Of a stretch of DNA of 64,000 nucleotides, positions 28,281 through 37,405 are shown in pieces (within the stretch, counting starts at the first letter, position 1; every line of letters begins with the position of its first letter). Origin of the DNA: Paracoccus sp. SMMA_5_TC (lineage in GTDB: Bacteria; Pseudomonadota; Alphaproteobacteria; Rhodobacterales; Rhodobacteraceae). The stretch is taken from contig NZ_CP102357.1 in NCBI RefSeq assembly GCF_009696685.2, positions 62,001 to 126,000 of the forward strand, read 5' to 3'. The position numbers were made by a program, and so were the translations under genes. The notes beneath the pieces are model-generated. The model made no database searches. It was not told where the DNA came from and saw nothing but the letters and a program-made list of their open reading frames with translations.

Positions 28281-29756
28281 ATGAGCTCTGCAGAAATCGA
28301 GCAGTTCCTGGGGTGGCTCGGCGGCATCGTCTGGGGCCCCTATCTGCTGATCCCGCTGTTGCTGGGCACCGGGCTGTATCTGACCTTTCGCCTGGGGGGT
28401 ATCCAGTTCCTGCGCCTGGGCGCGGCGCTGCGCCTGGGCCTGCTGAAACGCCACGACGATGACGCCTCGGGCGACATCTCGCAATTCCAGGCGCTGACGA
28501 CGGCGCTGGCGGCCACCGTCGGCACCGGCAATATCGTCGGCGTGGCCACCGCCATCAGCATCGGCGGGCCGGGGGCGCTGTTCTGGATGTGGGTCACCGC
28601 CCTGCTGGGAATGGCCTCGAAATATTCCGAGGCCTTTCTGGGCGTGCGCTTTCGCGTCACCGATGCCGCGGGCGAGAAATCGGGCGGCCCGCAATACTAT
28701 CTGGAACGCGGCATCCCCGGCGGCTTCGGCAAGTTCCTGGCGCTGTCCTTCGCAGTATTTGCCGTCTGTGCCTGTTTCGGCATCGGCAACATGACCCAGG
28801 GCAATTCCATCGCCTCGAACCTCAGCAACAGCTTTCAGGTGCCGACCTGGATCACGGGCGCGGTGCTGGCCGGCATGACGCTGCTGGTGCTGGTCGGCGG
28901 CATCAGGTCGATCGGCACCGTCACCGCGGCGCTGGTGCCGGTGATGATCGTCTTTTATGTGCTGGGGGCGCTTTACATCCTGCTGGCCAACATCACGGCC
29001 GTGCCGGGGGCGATCGGACAGGTGTTCGCCTCGGCCTTCACCGGCAGTTCGGCGGTGGGCGGCTTTGTCGGCTCGACCATCATGATCGCCGTGCAATACG
29101 GCGTGGCCCGCGGCATCTTCTCGAACGAGTCCGGCATGGGTTCGGCCGCCATCGCCGCGGCCTCGGCCCAGACCACGCATCCGGTGCGGCAGGGGCTGGT
29201 GTCGATGACCCAGACCTTTATCGACACCATCATCGTCGTGACCTGCACCGGGCTGGTGCTGATCACCACCGGCGTCTGGGCCCAGACCGATCCGCAGACC
29301 GGGGCGCAGATCTCGCCCGCGATCATGACGGGCACCGCCTTCAGCCACGGCCTGCCGGGCAACTGGGGGCACTGGATCGTCACCGTGGGGCTGGTGATGT
29401 TTGCCTATTCCACCATCCTGGGCTGGGCCTATTACGGCGAGCGCAACGTCGAGCGTCTGGCCGGCCGCGCTTGGGTGATGCCGTTCCGGGTGCTGTTTTC
29501 GGCCGTGGTCTATATCGGCTGCACGGTGCAGCTGGGCGTGGTCTGGAACTTCTCGGACGTGATGAACGGGCTGATGGCGATTCCCAACCTGATCGGGCTT
29601 CTGGCCCTTTCCGGGCTGATCGCGCGCGAGACCAATTTCTACCTCAAGCACGATCCGCGGCTGGAAGCCAGCCGCGCCGAGATCGAGGCCTTCATGCAGG
29701 GCGACAAGGGCTGGGAGGACTGGAAGAACTCCGAAGCGACCGTGGTGCATCGCTGA
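28281..29756 (+). CDS. Alanine/glycine:cation symporter (AGCS family)
   Basis: A 491-residue inner-membrane carrier with about eleven helices. The family signature ALTTALAATVGTGNIVGVATAI is intact, as are PGALFWMWVTALLGMASKYSE and GMGSAAIAAASAQT. AGCS members import alanine or glycine with sodium or protons. Strong ribosome site GAGGAGG before ATG 28281. Monocistronic: divergent from bioM and followed by an intrinsic terminator. Confidence 0.95.
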   Translation: MSSAEIEQFLGWLGGIVWGPYLLIPLLLGTGLYLTFRLGGIQFLRLGAALRLGLLKRHDDDASGDISQFQALTTALAATVGTGNIVGVATAISIGGPGALFWMWVTALLGMASKYSEAFLGVRFRVTDAAGEKSGGPQYYLERGIPGGFGKFLALSFAVFAVCACFGIGNMTQGNSIASNLSNSFQVPTWITGAVLAGMTLLVLVGGIRSIGTVTAALVPVMIVFYVLGALYILLANITAVPGAIGQVFASAFTGSSAVGGFVGSTIMIAVQYGVARGIFSNESGMGSAAIAAASAQTTHPVRQGLVSMTQTFIDTIIVVTCTGLVLITTGVWAQTDPQTGAQISPAIMTGTAFSHGLPGNWGHWIVTVGLVMFAYSTILGWAYYGERNVERLAGRAWVMPFRVLFSAVVYIGCTVQLGVVWNFSDVMNGLMAIPNLIGLLALSGLIARETNFYLKHDPRLEASRAEIEAFMQGDKGWEDWKNSEATVVHR

Positions 29757-29773
29757 AGGGGCACACAATCAAC

Positions 29774-29803
29774 GGGGGTCGGCCGCAGGGCCGGCCCCTT
29801 TTT
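29774..29803 (+). terminator. Rho-independent terminator after the AGCS symporter
   Basis: GGGGTCGGCC pairs with GGCCGGCCCC around GCAG (one G-T wobble), followed by TTTTT. The best classical terminator in the window. Confidence 0.85.
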
Positions 29804-29819
29804 CATTTGCATCGGCCGA

Positions 29820-29870
29820 TTGATAGGGAAACGTAAACAATTTATTAGAATAATGAATTTGCCCTATCAA
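29820..29870. promoter_or_regulatory. Promoter region with widely spaced inverted repeat, BMP transporter
   Basis: Perfect nine-base arms TTGATAGGG (29820-29828) and CCCTATCAA (29862-29870) have centres 42 bases apart, close to four helical turns. The left arm contains TTGATA, a -35-like box, with TATTAG 17 bases further, so the repeats bracket a plausible promoter. They may bind one of the local LysR regulators as a looped tetramer. Confidence 0.5.
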
Positions 29871-30121
29871 AAGCTTTCCCTCTAACCTTGGCTTACGGCC
29901 AGGGAAGTTTCAGGGATGGGGTCGCAATCTTTCCCTTCTTTCCCGCATGTTACCGGCTGGCAGCGCCCGCGAGGGGGAACTGTCAACGGCTGCCGTGCCG
30001 ACCCCCAGCCAGGGGAGTATCGGAGCGGCCTGATCACGACGGCAACGACAAAGCCGCCGCCGCGGGTGCTTGCGCCCTGGGGCCGGGTGGGCGGCGCATA
30101 ACCATCCAAGGGAGGATGACC
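29871..30121 (+). other. Long leader before the BMP transporter operon
   Basis: About 250 bases without a convincing gene. Several GC-rich stems can be drawn, for example CCTTGGC with GCCAGGG (around 29886-29904) and GGCTGG with CCAGCC. It may be a structured 5' untranslated region, but no riboswitch class is recognised. The reading frame open from 29888 has poor codon character and no ribosome site. Confidence 0.4.
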
Positions 30122-31108
30122 GTGTTTGATTCCGCAATTCGCCGCCGGCTGCTGCCGGGTGTCCTGTCCTGCGCGATGATCGCCCTGGGCGCCGGCGGTG
30201 CCCTGGCCGAGGAGCTCAAGATGGGGCTGCTGGTGCCGGGCAGCGTGTCCGAGGAAGGCTGGAACCGCATCGGCTACAACGCGCTGAAGGGCGTCGAGGA
30301 GCAGCTGGGCGCCAAGGTCAGCTATGTCGAGCTGCAACAGAACCCGGCCTCGTTCGAAAAGGCGTTCCGCGATTATGCCAGCCAGGGCTATCAGGTCATC
30401 CTGGGCCATGGCTTCGAGTTCCAGGACGCGGCGCTGGACGTGGCCGAGGATTATCCCGACACCTGGTTCCTGATCTCGTCGAGCGGCATCCATGAGGGCA
30501 AGGTGATCGGGCTGAACACCGACACCAGCCAGCCGTTCTATCTGATGGGGGTCATCGCCGCCAGAATGGGCAAGAAGGCCGGCCTTGTCGGCGGCATGGA
30601 GATCCCCCCGATTCAGGAAGCCTTCGCGGGCTTCAAGGCCGGGGCGCGCAGCGTCAACCCCGACTTCCCGATCAGCGAGGCCTATATCGGCAATTTCACC
30701 GACACCACCGCCACCAAGGAGGCAGCCCTCAGCATGATCGCGCAAGGCGCCGATTTCGTGGTGCCGAATGCCTCGGGCGCAACCGTCGGGGCCTATCAGG
30801 CCATCGCCGAATCGGGCAAGGACGTGCGCACCTTCAGCATCTTCAGCGATTTCACCGAGGTGGCGCCCAACAACATCCTGGGTCTTTACGTGGCCGATTA
30901 CGCCCAGGGCGTGGTCGAGGTGGTGCGCAACATCCGCGAGGGTAATCCACCGGAATCGAACGTCGTCTTCGGGTTGAAAGATCCCAAGGTGATCCGCTTC
31001 GATTTCCGAAACGATGCGCCGGTGACCGTCCCCGAGGACATCCGCGCCGAGGTGACGGCCGTCGCCAATGACATCGCCGCGGGCAAGATCGACACCATGC
31101 CGCAATAA
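30122..31108 (+). CDS. BMP-family (PnrA-like) ABC transporter substrate-binding protein
   Basis: A periplasmic binding protein of about 328 residues. It has a Sec signal peptide (basic RRR, hydrophobic core, ALA before EELKMG). The mature part matches the BMP/PnrA family: GLLVPGSVSEEGWNRIGYN, YQVILGHGFEFQDAA, KVIGLNTDTSQPFYLMGV and FVVPNASGATVGAYQA. Relatives bind purine nucleosides or related compounds. The GGGAGG site at 30109-30114 is well spaced for GTG 30122, whereas ATG 30116 abuts it, so GTG is preferred. First gene of a complete ABC importer. Confidence 0.93.
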   Translation: MFDSAIRRRLLPGVLSCAMIALGAGGALAEELKMGLLVPGSVSEEGWNRIGYNALKGVEEQLGAKVSYVELQQNPASFEKAFRDYASQGYQVILGHGFEFQDAALDVAEDYPDTWFLISSSGIHEGKVIGLNTDTSQPFYLMGVIAARMGKKAGLVGGMEIPPIQEAFAGFKAGARSVNPDFPISEAYIGNFTDTTATKEAALSMIAQGADFVVPNASGATVGAYQAIAESGKDVRTFSIFSDFTEVAPNNILGLYVADYAQGVVEVVRNIREGNPPESNVVFGLKDPKVIRFDFRNDAPVTVPEDIRAEVTAVANDIAAGKIDTMPQ

Positions 31109-31168
31109 GGCGTCGATGCCGCCGACCCGGGTCGGCGGCTCCCTCCCTCTGGGCAGAAAGGGTTTACC

Positions 31169-32260
31169 ATGACGCAGATCGAACAGGACGGGCGCAGTCT
31201 CTGCGGCCCGAACCCGCTGCGCCGCGCGGCTAGGGGCTTGCGCCGCATCGCGCTGGCCGCAGCCTATCCGCTGGCGGCGGTGGCCATCGCGCTGGCTTTC
31301 GGGGCGCTGCTGCTGGCCGTGAACGGCTACAATGGTGGGGACGTCATCGACCTGATGCTGATCGGAGTGTTTCAGGATTTCCGCTCGATCTCCGAGGTGC
31401 TGCTGAAGGCGGTGCCGCTGATCCTGATCGGGGCCGGGTTGTGCGTGGCCTTTCGCTGCCAGATGTGGAACATCGGCGCCGAGGGGCAGCTTTACGCGGG
31501 CGCGGTCTGTGCCACGCTGGCGGGCACCAGCCTGCCCGGGCTGAGCCCATGGCTTTACGTGCCGCTGATCATGCTGGCGGGTGCGCTTGGCGGCGCCTTC
31601 TGGGCCGGTATCGCCGGCTGGCTCAAGGTGCGTTTTCAGGCCAGCGAGATCGTCACCACCATCATGCTGAACTATATCGCGCTGATCGGCACCAGCTATC
31701 TGGTCACCGGCCCGATGAAGGACAGCCGCGCGGCCTATCCGCAATCGGCCAGGCTGCTGCGCGAATCCTGGATCCCCGACCTGATCCCCGGCACCCGCTT
31801 GCATATCGGCATCCTGGTCGCGCTGGCGCTGGCCGTCGCGCTATATGTATTCCTGTATCGGTCCAGCGCCGGTTACGGGCTGCGCGTGGTCGGCACGAAT
31901 GCCCATGCCGCGCGCTATGCCGGCATGAATGCGGGCCGCAACATGATGATCGCCATGTGCATCAGCGGCGCCATGGCCGGCCTTGCCGGCGCCTTCGAGG
32001 TCGCGGGCGTGACCCACAGGCTTTATCAGAACATCTCGCCCGGCTACGGCTTCGAGGGCATCGCGGTCGCGCTGCTGGCCGCCAACAACCCGCTGGGGGC
32101 GATCCTGTCCGGCGGCCTGTTCGCGGTGCTGCGATCGGGGTCGGAACTGATGCAGATCACATCGCAGGTGCCGCAGGTGCTGGTCTCGGTCATCCAGGGC
32201 ATCGTCATCCTGTCGGTCGTCAGCTTTGCCGCGCTGCGGCTGCGGCCCGGACGGCACTGA
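31169..32260 (+). CDS. ABC transporter permease, BMP/NupB type
   Basis: A 363-residue membrane protein of the branched-chain/simple-sugar permease family, with about nine to ten helices. Diagnostic segments are FRCQMWNIGAEGQLYAGAV, FQASEIVTTIMLNYIA and GTNAHAARYAGMNAGRNM. It forms the channel with the next gene's product. Starts at ATG 31169 with AGAAAGGG upstream, 60 bases after the binding protein gene. Confidence 0.94.
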   Translation: MTQIEQDGRSLCGPNPLRRAARGLRRIALAAAYPLAAVAIALAFGALLLAVNGYNGGDVIDLMLIGVFQDFRSISEVLLKAVPLILIGAGLCVAFRCQMWNIGAEGQLYAGAVCATLAGTSLPGLSPWLYVPLIMLAGALGGAFWAGIAGWLKVRFQASEIVTTIMLNYIALIGTSYLVTGPMKDSRAAYPQSARLLRESWIPDLIPGTRLHIGILVALALAVALYVFLYRSSAGYGLRVVGTNAHAARYAGMNAGRNMMIAMCISGAMAGLAGAFEVAGVTHRLYQNISPGYGFEGIAVALLAANNPLGAILSGGLFAVLRSGSELMQITSQVPQVLVSVIQGIVILSVVSFAALRLRPGRH

Positions 32261-32273
32261 AGGGAAACCTCGC

Positions 32274-33206
32274 ATGGACAACATCATTTTCCTGAGCTTC
32301 CTGGCCACGCTGATCGGCGCGGCATGGCGCCTGGCCACGCCGCTGATCTTCGCCTCGATCGGCGAGGTGATCTCGGAACGGGCCGGGGTGCTGAACATCG
32401 GCATCGAAGGCACGATGGCCATGGGCGCATTCTGCGGCTTTGCCGCCACCTTCGCCACCGGCAGCCTGCCGCTGGGGCTGGCGGCCGGGGTGGCCGCCGG
32501 TCTGCTGTTCGGGCTGATCTTTGCCTTCTTCGCCATCACCATCAAGGCCGACCAGATCGTGGTCGGAGCGGCCATCAACCTGCTGGGCCTGGGGCTGACC
32601 GCGTTCCTGTTCCGCGCCTATTACGTCTCGACCGGGCGCGGGGTGGAAATCGCCCGCCCCATCGACATCCCCTGGCTCAGCGACCTGCCCTATCTGGGCG
32701 AGGCGCTGTTTCGCCAGAACCTGATCGTTTACAGCACCATTCCGGCGGTGATCCTGGCGGCGATCCTGCTCAATCGCACCTCCTTCGGGCTGACGCTGCG
32801 GGCAACGGGCGATCATCCCAAGGCGGTCGATGTCGCCGGGCGCAGCGTGGCGCTGTATCGCTATGGCGCGGTGCTGATCGGCAGCGCGCTGGCCGGGCTG
32901 GGCGGCGCCTTCCTGACGCTGGGCCATTCCAACCAGTTCGTCGAAGGGATCACCTCGGGGCGCGGCTTCATCGCGCTGGCGGTGGTGGTCTTTGCCCGCT
33001 GGTCGCCGGTCGGGGCCTTCTTCGTGTCGCTGCTGTTCGGGGTGTTCTATGCGCTGCAGCTGCAATTGCAGGCGCAACCGATGCTGAACATTCCCTATCA
33101 GGCGCTGCAAGTGCTGCCCTATGTGATGACGATCCTGGCGCTGGTGCTGGTGCGCGGCAAGAACGTCGCCCCGCGCAAGCTGGGCATCCCCTATGGCGAA
33201 AGGTAG
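32274..33206 (+). CDS. ABC transporter permease, BMP/NupC type
   Basis: The 310-residue partner permease. RLATPLIFASIGEVISERAGVLNIG is the typical N-terminus, and GDHPKAVDVAGRSVALYRYGAV corresponds to the coupling region for the ATPase. About eight helices. Start ATG 32274 (MDNIIFLSF), preceded by AGGGAAA and 13 bases after the first permease stop. Confidence 0.94.
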   Translation: MDNIIFLSFLATLIGAAWRLATPLIFASIGEVISERAGVLNIGIEGTMAMGAFCGFAATFATGSLPLGLAAGVAAGLLFGLIFAFFAITIKADQIVVGAAINLLGLGLTAFLFRAYYVSTGRGVEIARPIDIPWLSDLPYLGEALFRQNLIVYSTIPAVILAAILLNRTSFGLTLRATGDHPKAVDVAGRSVALYRYGAVLIGSALAGLGGAFLTLGHSNQFVEGITSGRGFIALAVVVFARWSPVGAFFVSLLFGVFYALQLQLQAQPMLNIPYQALQVLPYVMTILALVLVRGKNVAPRKLGIPYGER

Positions 33207-33210
33207 AGAA

Positions 33211-34755
33211 ATGACCGCCGAAACCTTTCTCAAGATGGACAATATCCACAAGTCCTTTGGCGATCTGGTGGTCAGCGCCGGCGTCACGCTGGAGGTCGAG
33301 CAGGGCGAGATCCACGCCCTGCTGGGCGAGAACGGCGCCGGCAAGAGCGTGCTGATGAGCATCCTGTGCGGCATCCTGCGCCCCAACAGCGGCCAGATCA
33401 TCTATCGCGGCCAGCCGCTGAACATCAGCTCCCCGCGCGAGGCCAGCCGCCACCGCATCGGCATGGTGCATCAGCATTTCATGCTGGTGCCGAACCTGAC
33501 GGTGGCGGAAAACTATGTGCTGGGCCAGGGCACGCCGCTGCGGCTGATCCGCGACATGGGCGCGGTCCATGCCCGCATCCGCGAATTGTCCGACCGCTAC
33601 GGCCTGGACGTGCGCCCCGATGCGGTCATCGAGGATCTTTCGGTCGGCGAACAGCAACGGGTCGAGATCCTCAAGGTGCTGTTTCACGGCGCCGAACTGC
33701 TGGTTCTGGACGAACCGACCGCCGTGCTGACCCCGCAGGAAACCGACCGGCTGCTGGTGCTGATGCGCGACCTGGTCGCCGACGGCAAGACCATCATCTT
33801 CATTTCGCACAAGCTTGACGAGGTGATGCGCGTCAGCGACCGCATCAGCGTCATGCGCGACTGCCGGGTGGTGCATACCACCCGCGTGCAGGACACCGAC
33901 CCGCGCGAACTGGCGCGGCTGATGGTGGGGCGCGACGTGCTGATGGAACTGCCCCGCGCCCCGGCACGCCCCGGCGCCCCGGTCCTTGAGCTGCGCGGGC
34001 TGAACTGTCGCAACGATCTGGGTCTGCAGGCGCTGCATGACATCGACCTGACCGTGCATCGCGGCGAGATCGTCGGCATCGCCGGGGTGTCGGGCAATGG
34101 CCAGACCGAACTGGCGCTGGCGCTGGCCGGCCTGCTGCCGATCGATTCGGGGCAGGTTCTGCTGAACGGCGAGGATGTCACCGGCCTCGGCCCGGCACAG
34201 ATCAACGCACGTTCCTTTGCCCATGTGCCCGAGGACCGGCACAAGATGGGCGTGCTGCTGCCGATGTCGCTGTCCGAAAACGCCATCCTGCACAGCTATG
34301 ATCAGCCGCCGTTTTCCCGTCGGGGACTGTTGCAGCGGGCGCAGATCGGTGCCCATACGCGCGAACTGATCGCCCGTTTCCGCGTCAAGACCCCGGACGA
34401 GAACCAGGCGATCGGCAACCTGTCGGGCGGCAATCAGCAAAAGCTGGTGGTGGCCCGCGAACTGGCCCGCAACCCCGATTTCATCCTGGTCAGCCAGCTG
34501 ACCCGCGGCATCGACATCGGCGCCATCGAGTTCATCCTGCAGGAAATGCTGCGCCAGCGCGACAGCGGCCGCGGCATCCTGCTGATCTCGACCGAACTCG
34601 AGGAACTGTTCGCGGTCAGCGATCGTATCCTGGTGATGTGCCACGGCCAGATCCTGGGCGAGGTGCCCGCCGACCGCAGCCGGCTGGAAGAGGTCGGGCT
34701 GATGATGGCCGGCCAAAGGCCGGACGGGGCGCATCATGCCGCGCCCGCAGGCTGA
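33211..34755 (+). CDS. ABC transporter ATP-binding protein, tandem domains, BMP/NupA type
   Basis: A 514-residue protein with two ABC domains. The first has Walker A GENGAGKSVL, signature LSVGEQQRVEIL and Walker B LLVLDEPTAVL. The second has the degenerate A-loop GVSGNGQTE, signature LSGGNQQKL and a Walker B ending VSQLTRGID, as usual in this family. Start ATG 33211, four bases after the permease stop, with AAGGTAGAG upstream. Together the four genes make one importer, probably for a nucleobase, nucleoside or related heterocycle. Confidence 0.95.
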   Translation: MTAETFLKMDNIHKSFGDLVVSAGVTLEVEQGEIHALLGENGAGKSVLMSILCGILRPNSGQIIYRGQPLNISSPREASRHRIGMVHQHFMLVPNLTVAENYVLGQGTPLRLIRDMGAVHARIRELSDRYGLDVRPDAVIEDLSVGEQQRVEILKVLFHGAELLVLDEPTAVLTPQETDRLLVLMRDLVADGKTIIFISHKLDEVMRVSDRISVMRDCRVVHTTRVQDTDPRELARLMVGRDVLMELPRAPARPGAPVLELRGLNCRNDLGLQALHDIDLTVHRGEIVGIAGVSGNGQTELALALAGLLPIDSGQVLLNGEDVTGLGPAQINARSFAHVPEDRHKMGVLLPMSLSENAILHSYDQPPFSRRGLLQRAQIGAHTRELIARFRVKTPDENQAIGNLSGGNQQKLVVARELARNPDFILVSQLTRGIDIGAIEFILQEMLRQRDSGRGILLISTELEELFAVSDRILVMCHGQILGEVPADRSRLEEVGLMMAGQRPDGAHHAAPAG

Positions 34756-34806
34756 GACGCACCCCGCCACAACGACGGCAGGTCCGAAAGCGGCGTGGGG
34801 GGCACC

Positions 34807-35736
34807 GTGAACATCACCCTGCGCCAGCTGCGCGCCTTTCTGGCGGTGGCCGAGCTGGGCCGTTTCAACCTGGCCGCCAGCGAAATGGGGCTGACGCAAT
34901 CGGCGGTCAGCATCCTGATTCGCGAGCTGAAAAACGAAATGGGGGTGCGGCTCTTCGACCGCCACACCCGCATGGTCAGCCTGTCGGTCACCGGCCGCGA
35001 ATTCCTGCCCCAGGCACGCAAGGTTCTGCATGATCTGGATCAGGCCACGCGCGGCGTGCGCGACAGCGCGGCGCTGAAATCGGGCCAGGTCACCATCGCC
35101 GCCGCCATCGTGCTTGCCGCCACCATGGTGCCCCCGATCCTCGCGACCTTCATGGATCGTTATCCCGGGGTCTCGGTCCAGCTTTGCGACATGGCCGAAG
35201 AGCGCATCCGCATCGCCCTGCGCCGCAACGAGGTCGACATCGCCCTGGGCACCCAGATCGACGACGATCCGGAAATCACCGCCACGCCGGTGATTCGCGA
35301 CCGGCTGACGCTGATCTGCAATGCCGGTCATCCGCTGGCGCGTCGCCCCCATGTCAGCTGGGCCGAACTGGTTGCCGAACGGCTGATCGTGCTGAACCGC
35401 CGCAATCCGCTGCGGGATCTGGTCGAACAGACGATGATCCGCGTCGCCCCCGGCTTCCGTCCCGCCTATGAGGTGCGCTTTTCCTCGACCGCGATCAGCA
35501 TGATTTCGGCCGGGCTGGGGGTGTCGGTGCTGCCCGAGAATACCGGCCTGCTGGCGCCCGACGTGAATGTGCGCAGCGTGGCGCTGATCGAGCCGGTCGT
35601 GACGCGCGACATCGCCTTGTTGCAGCACCGCCAGCGCAGCCTGTCGCCGGCGGCCGAACAATTGCGCTGTCTGATCCTGGAACAGATGCAGGGCAGCGCA
35701 ACTCACAGGGGCCGGCGGCCGGCCAGAACCGCCTGA
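34807..35736 (+). CDS. LysR-family regulator downstream of the BMP importer
   Basis: A 309-residue regulator. The N-terminal winged helix (TLRQLRAFLAVAELGRFNLAASEMGLTQSAVSILIRELKNEMG) is typical, followed by a two-lobe ligand domain. Start chosen as GTG 34807, preceded by GGGGGG at good spacing; GTG 34795 is an alternative. It is 51 bases after the ATPase gene and may be cotranscribed, so it probably controls the importer, possibly through the inverted repeat at 29820-29870. Its sequence resembles the LysR at 37406, including FDRHTR in both. Confidence 0.92.
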   Translation: MNITLRQLRAFLAVAELGRFNLAASEMGLTQSAVSILIRELKNEMGVRLFDRHTRMVSLSVTGREFLPQARKVLHDLDQATRGVRDSAALKSGQVTIAAAIVLAATMVPPILATFMDRYPGVSVQLCDMAEERIRIALRRNEVDIALGTQIDDDPEITATPVIRDRLTLICNAGHPLARRPHVSWAELVAERLIVLNRRNPLRDLVEQTMIRVAPGFRPAYEVRFSSTAISMISAGLGVSVLPENTGLLAPDVNVRSVALIEPVVTRDIALLQHRQRSLSPAAEQLRCLILEQMQGSATHRGRRPARTA

Positions 35737-35771
35737 TCGCAGATCCGGCGCCCGCGCCCGGAATGAAAAGA

Positions 35772-35791
35772 GCCGGACCCGAAGGTCCGGC
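35772..35791. terminator. Terminator between LysR and the NCS2 permease
   Basis: GCCGGACC-CGAA-GGTCCGGC, eight perfect pairs. On the minus strand the loop is TTCG and TCTTTTC follows, making it a classical terminator for the leftward permease gene; it can also serve the rightward LysR gene. Confidence 0.8.
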
Positions 35792-35818
35792 CAAGGGGGG
35801 TTGCAAGTCGTGTTGTGG

Positions 35819-37255
35819 TCAGTGACCGGCTTCCGACAGGTCCTGAGTGCGCGGCGGAATGCCGTTGAACAGCAGGTTCAGCAGCAGCGCCGAGAAGGTG
35901 CCGACCAGGATGCCGCTGTGGAAGATACGTTCCACCAGATGCGGCATCTTCTCGAACATGGTGGGCGCCACCACCGGGATCATCGCCAGTGCAAGGCTGA
36001 CCGCGACGATATAGATGTTGCGGCGATTCTTCACGAAGTCGACGCGCGACAGGATCTTGACGCCGGTCGCCGACACCATGCCGAACATCACCAGCGCGGC
36101 GCCGCCGACGACATAGCTGGGGATGGATGCGCTGATGAAGGCCAGCTTGGGCAGGCAGCCCAGCAGGATCAGGATCGCACCGCCCGCCGCCACGACATAG
36201 CGGCTGAGCACACCCGTGATCTGCAGCAGGCCGACGTTCTGGGCATAGGTGGTATAGGTGAAGGTGTTGAAGATGCCGCCGATGATATTGCCGATGCCAT
36301 CGGTGCGCAGACCGCGGGCCAGACGCTCTTCGCTCAGCTTCTGGCCGGCCATGTCGGTCACGGCGACGAACTGGCCGGTGGCCTCGATCATCATCACGAT
36401 CATCACCGCGCTGAGGCCGATGGTGCCCCACAGGTTGAAGATCGGCGTCCCGAAGGCGAAGGGGGTGATGATGTTGACCCAATGCGCGTCGCCCAGCCCC
36501 TCGAAGCTGACCTTGCCCGCCGCGATCGAGATGCCGAAGCCCGCGGCAATGCCGATCAGCACGCCCAGGTTGGCATAGAAGCCCTTGAAAAAGCGGGTCA
36601 CCAGCAGGATGCTTGCCAGGACGATGCCGGCAACGACGATGTTGAACGGCTCGCCGTAATTCGGGTTGGGCACCATGCCTTCGGCCGTGCGGATCATCGG
36701 CTGACCGCCTGCGGCCCAGTTCACGCCGACCCGCATCAACGACACCCCGATGATCAGCATGCAGGTGCCCGTCACCACGGCCGGAAAGAACCGCACCCAT
36801 TTGCTGAAGAACCAGGCCGCGATCACCGTGAAGATGCCCGAGCCGATCACCGCGCCGAACACGCCGCGGATGCCCAGTTCGGGATCCTGGCCGGTGGCGA
36901 TGATGACCGGCACGGCGGTGAAGCTGATGCCCATCATGATCGGCAGACGCGCCCCGAACTTCCAGACGCCAAGGCACTGGATCATGGTGACGATGCCGCA
37001 GCAGAACAGGTCCGCACTGATCAGCAGCGCCACCTGTTCCTTGGTCATTCCCAATGCGTTGCCGATCAGCAGCGGCACGGCAACCGCGCCGGCATACATG
37101 ACCAGCACATGTTGCAGCCCCAGCGCGAACAGCTTGGGCGCTGGAAATTTTTCTTCAATCGGATCAAAGTCCTTTGTTTTCTCGGCCGGAGTCTGATCCT
37201 GTTGGGTCGCCAGCGCGTCCCAGTCCTCCGCCTTAACCTCCAAGCTGCCGCTCAC
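35819..37255 (-). CDS. NCS2-family nucleobase (xanthine/uric acid type) permease
   Basis: A 478-residue membrane carrier with about twelve to fourteen helices, importing a nucleobase with protons or cations. Family signatures are FALGLQHVLVMYAGAVAVPLLIG, the first substrate motif MIEATGQFVAVTDMAGQKL and NTFTYTTYAQNVGLLQITGV. The TYAQNVG string, rather than TTYGEN, is typical of the xanthine/urate branch over uracil carriers. GTG 37255 has a strong GGGAGGAG site; upstream ATG codons do not. Divergent from a LysR gene with a shared operator-like palindrome between them. Confidence 0.92.
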   Translation of the reverse strand: MSGSLEVKAEDWDALATQQDQTPAEKTKDFDPIEEKFPAPKLFALGLQHVLVMYAGAVAVPLLIGNALGMTKEQVALLISADLFCCGIVTMIQCLGVWKFGARLPIMMGISFTAVPVIIATGQDPELGIRGVFGAVIGSGIFTVIAAWFFSKWVRFFPAVVTGTCMLIIGVSLMRVGVNWAAGGQPMIRTAEGMVPNPNYGEPFNIVVAGIVLASILLVTRFFKGFYANLGVLIGIAAGFGISIAAGKVSFEGLGDAHWVNIITPFAFGTPIFNLWGTIGLSAVMIVMMIEATGQFVAVTDMAGQKLSEERLARGLRTDGIGNIIGGIFNTFTYTTYAQNVGLLQITGVLSRYVVAAGGAILILLGCLPKLAFISASIPSYVVGGAALVMFGMVSATGVKILSRVDFVKNRRNIYIVAVSLALAMIPVVAPTMFEKMPHLVERIFHSGILVGTFSALLLNLLFNGIPPRTQDLSEAGH

Positions 37256-37350
37256 GGCACTCCTCCCTGTGTTATTCGTGTTCCGTCGCATGGTTTCCGA
37301 CATGCCTGACACGATTGTGGGCGAAGCAATTCATTTATCAATCGGCACAA

Positions 37351-37380
37351 TTGACTTTATTCATCTGAATTTCGTATGAA
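37351..37380 (+). promoter_or_regulatory. LysR promoter with ATTCA-N2-TGAAT palindrome
   Basis: TTGACT (37351-37356), 18 bases, then TATGAA (37375-37380) reads toward the LysR gene. Between them lies ATTCA-TC-TGAAT (37359-37370), also found at 51002-51013 before another LysR gene. This arrangement suggests autorepression and control of the divergent permease. Confidence 0.55.
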
Positions 37381-37405
37381 TGTAAGCGGGGGGGAAAACG
37401 CCGCG

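Noticed and set aside
29871-30121. Known purine, glycine or SAM-II riboswitch
   Set aside because: None of the conserved core strings of these classes is visible; stems are expected by chance at this GC content.
30116-30121. ATG 30116 as BMP protein start
   Set aside because: The GGGAGG site ends one base before it, too close; GTG 30122 has normal spacing.
32968-35706. 912-codon leftward open frame
   Set aside because: Antisense to the ABC ATPase and LysR genes, both certain; composition is that of a shadow frame.
37376-37405. ATG 37376 as LysR start
   Set aside because: It overlaps the TATGAA -10 box and has no ribosome site.
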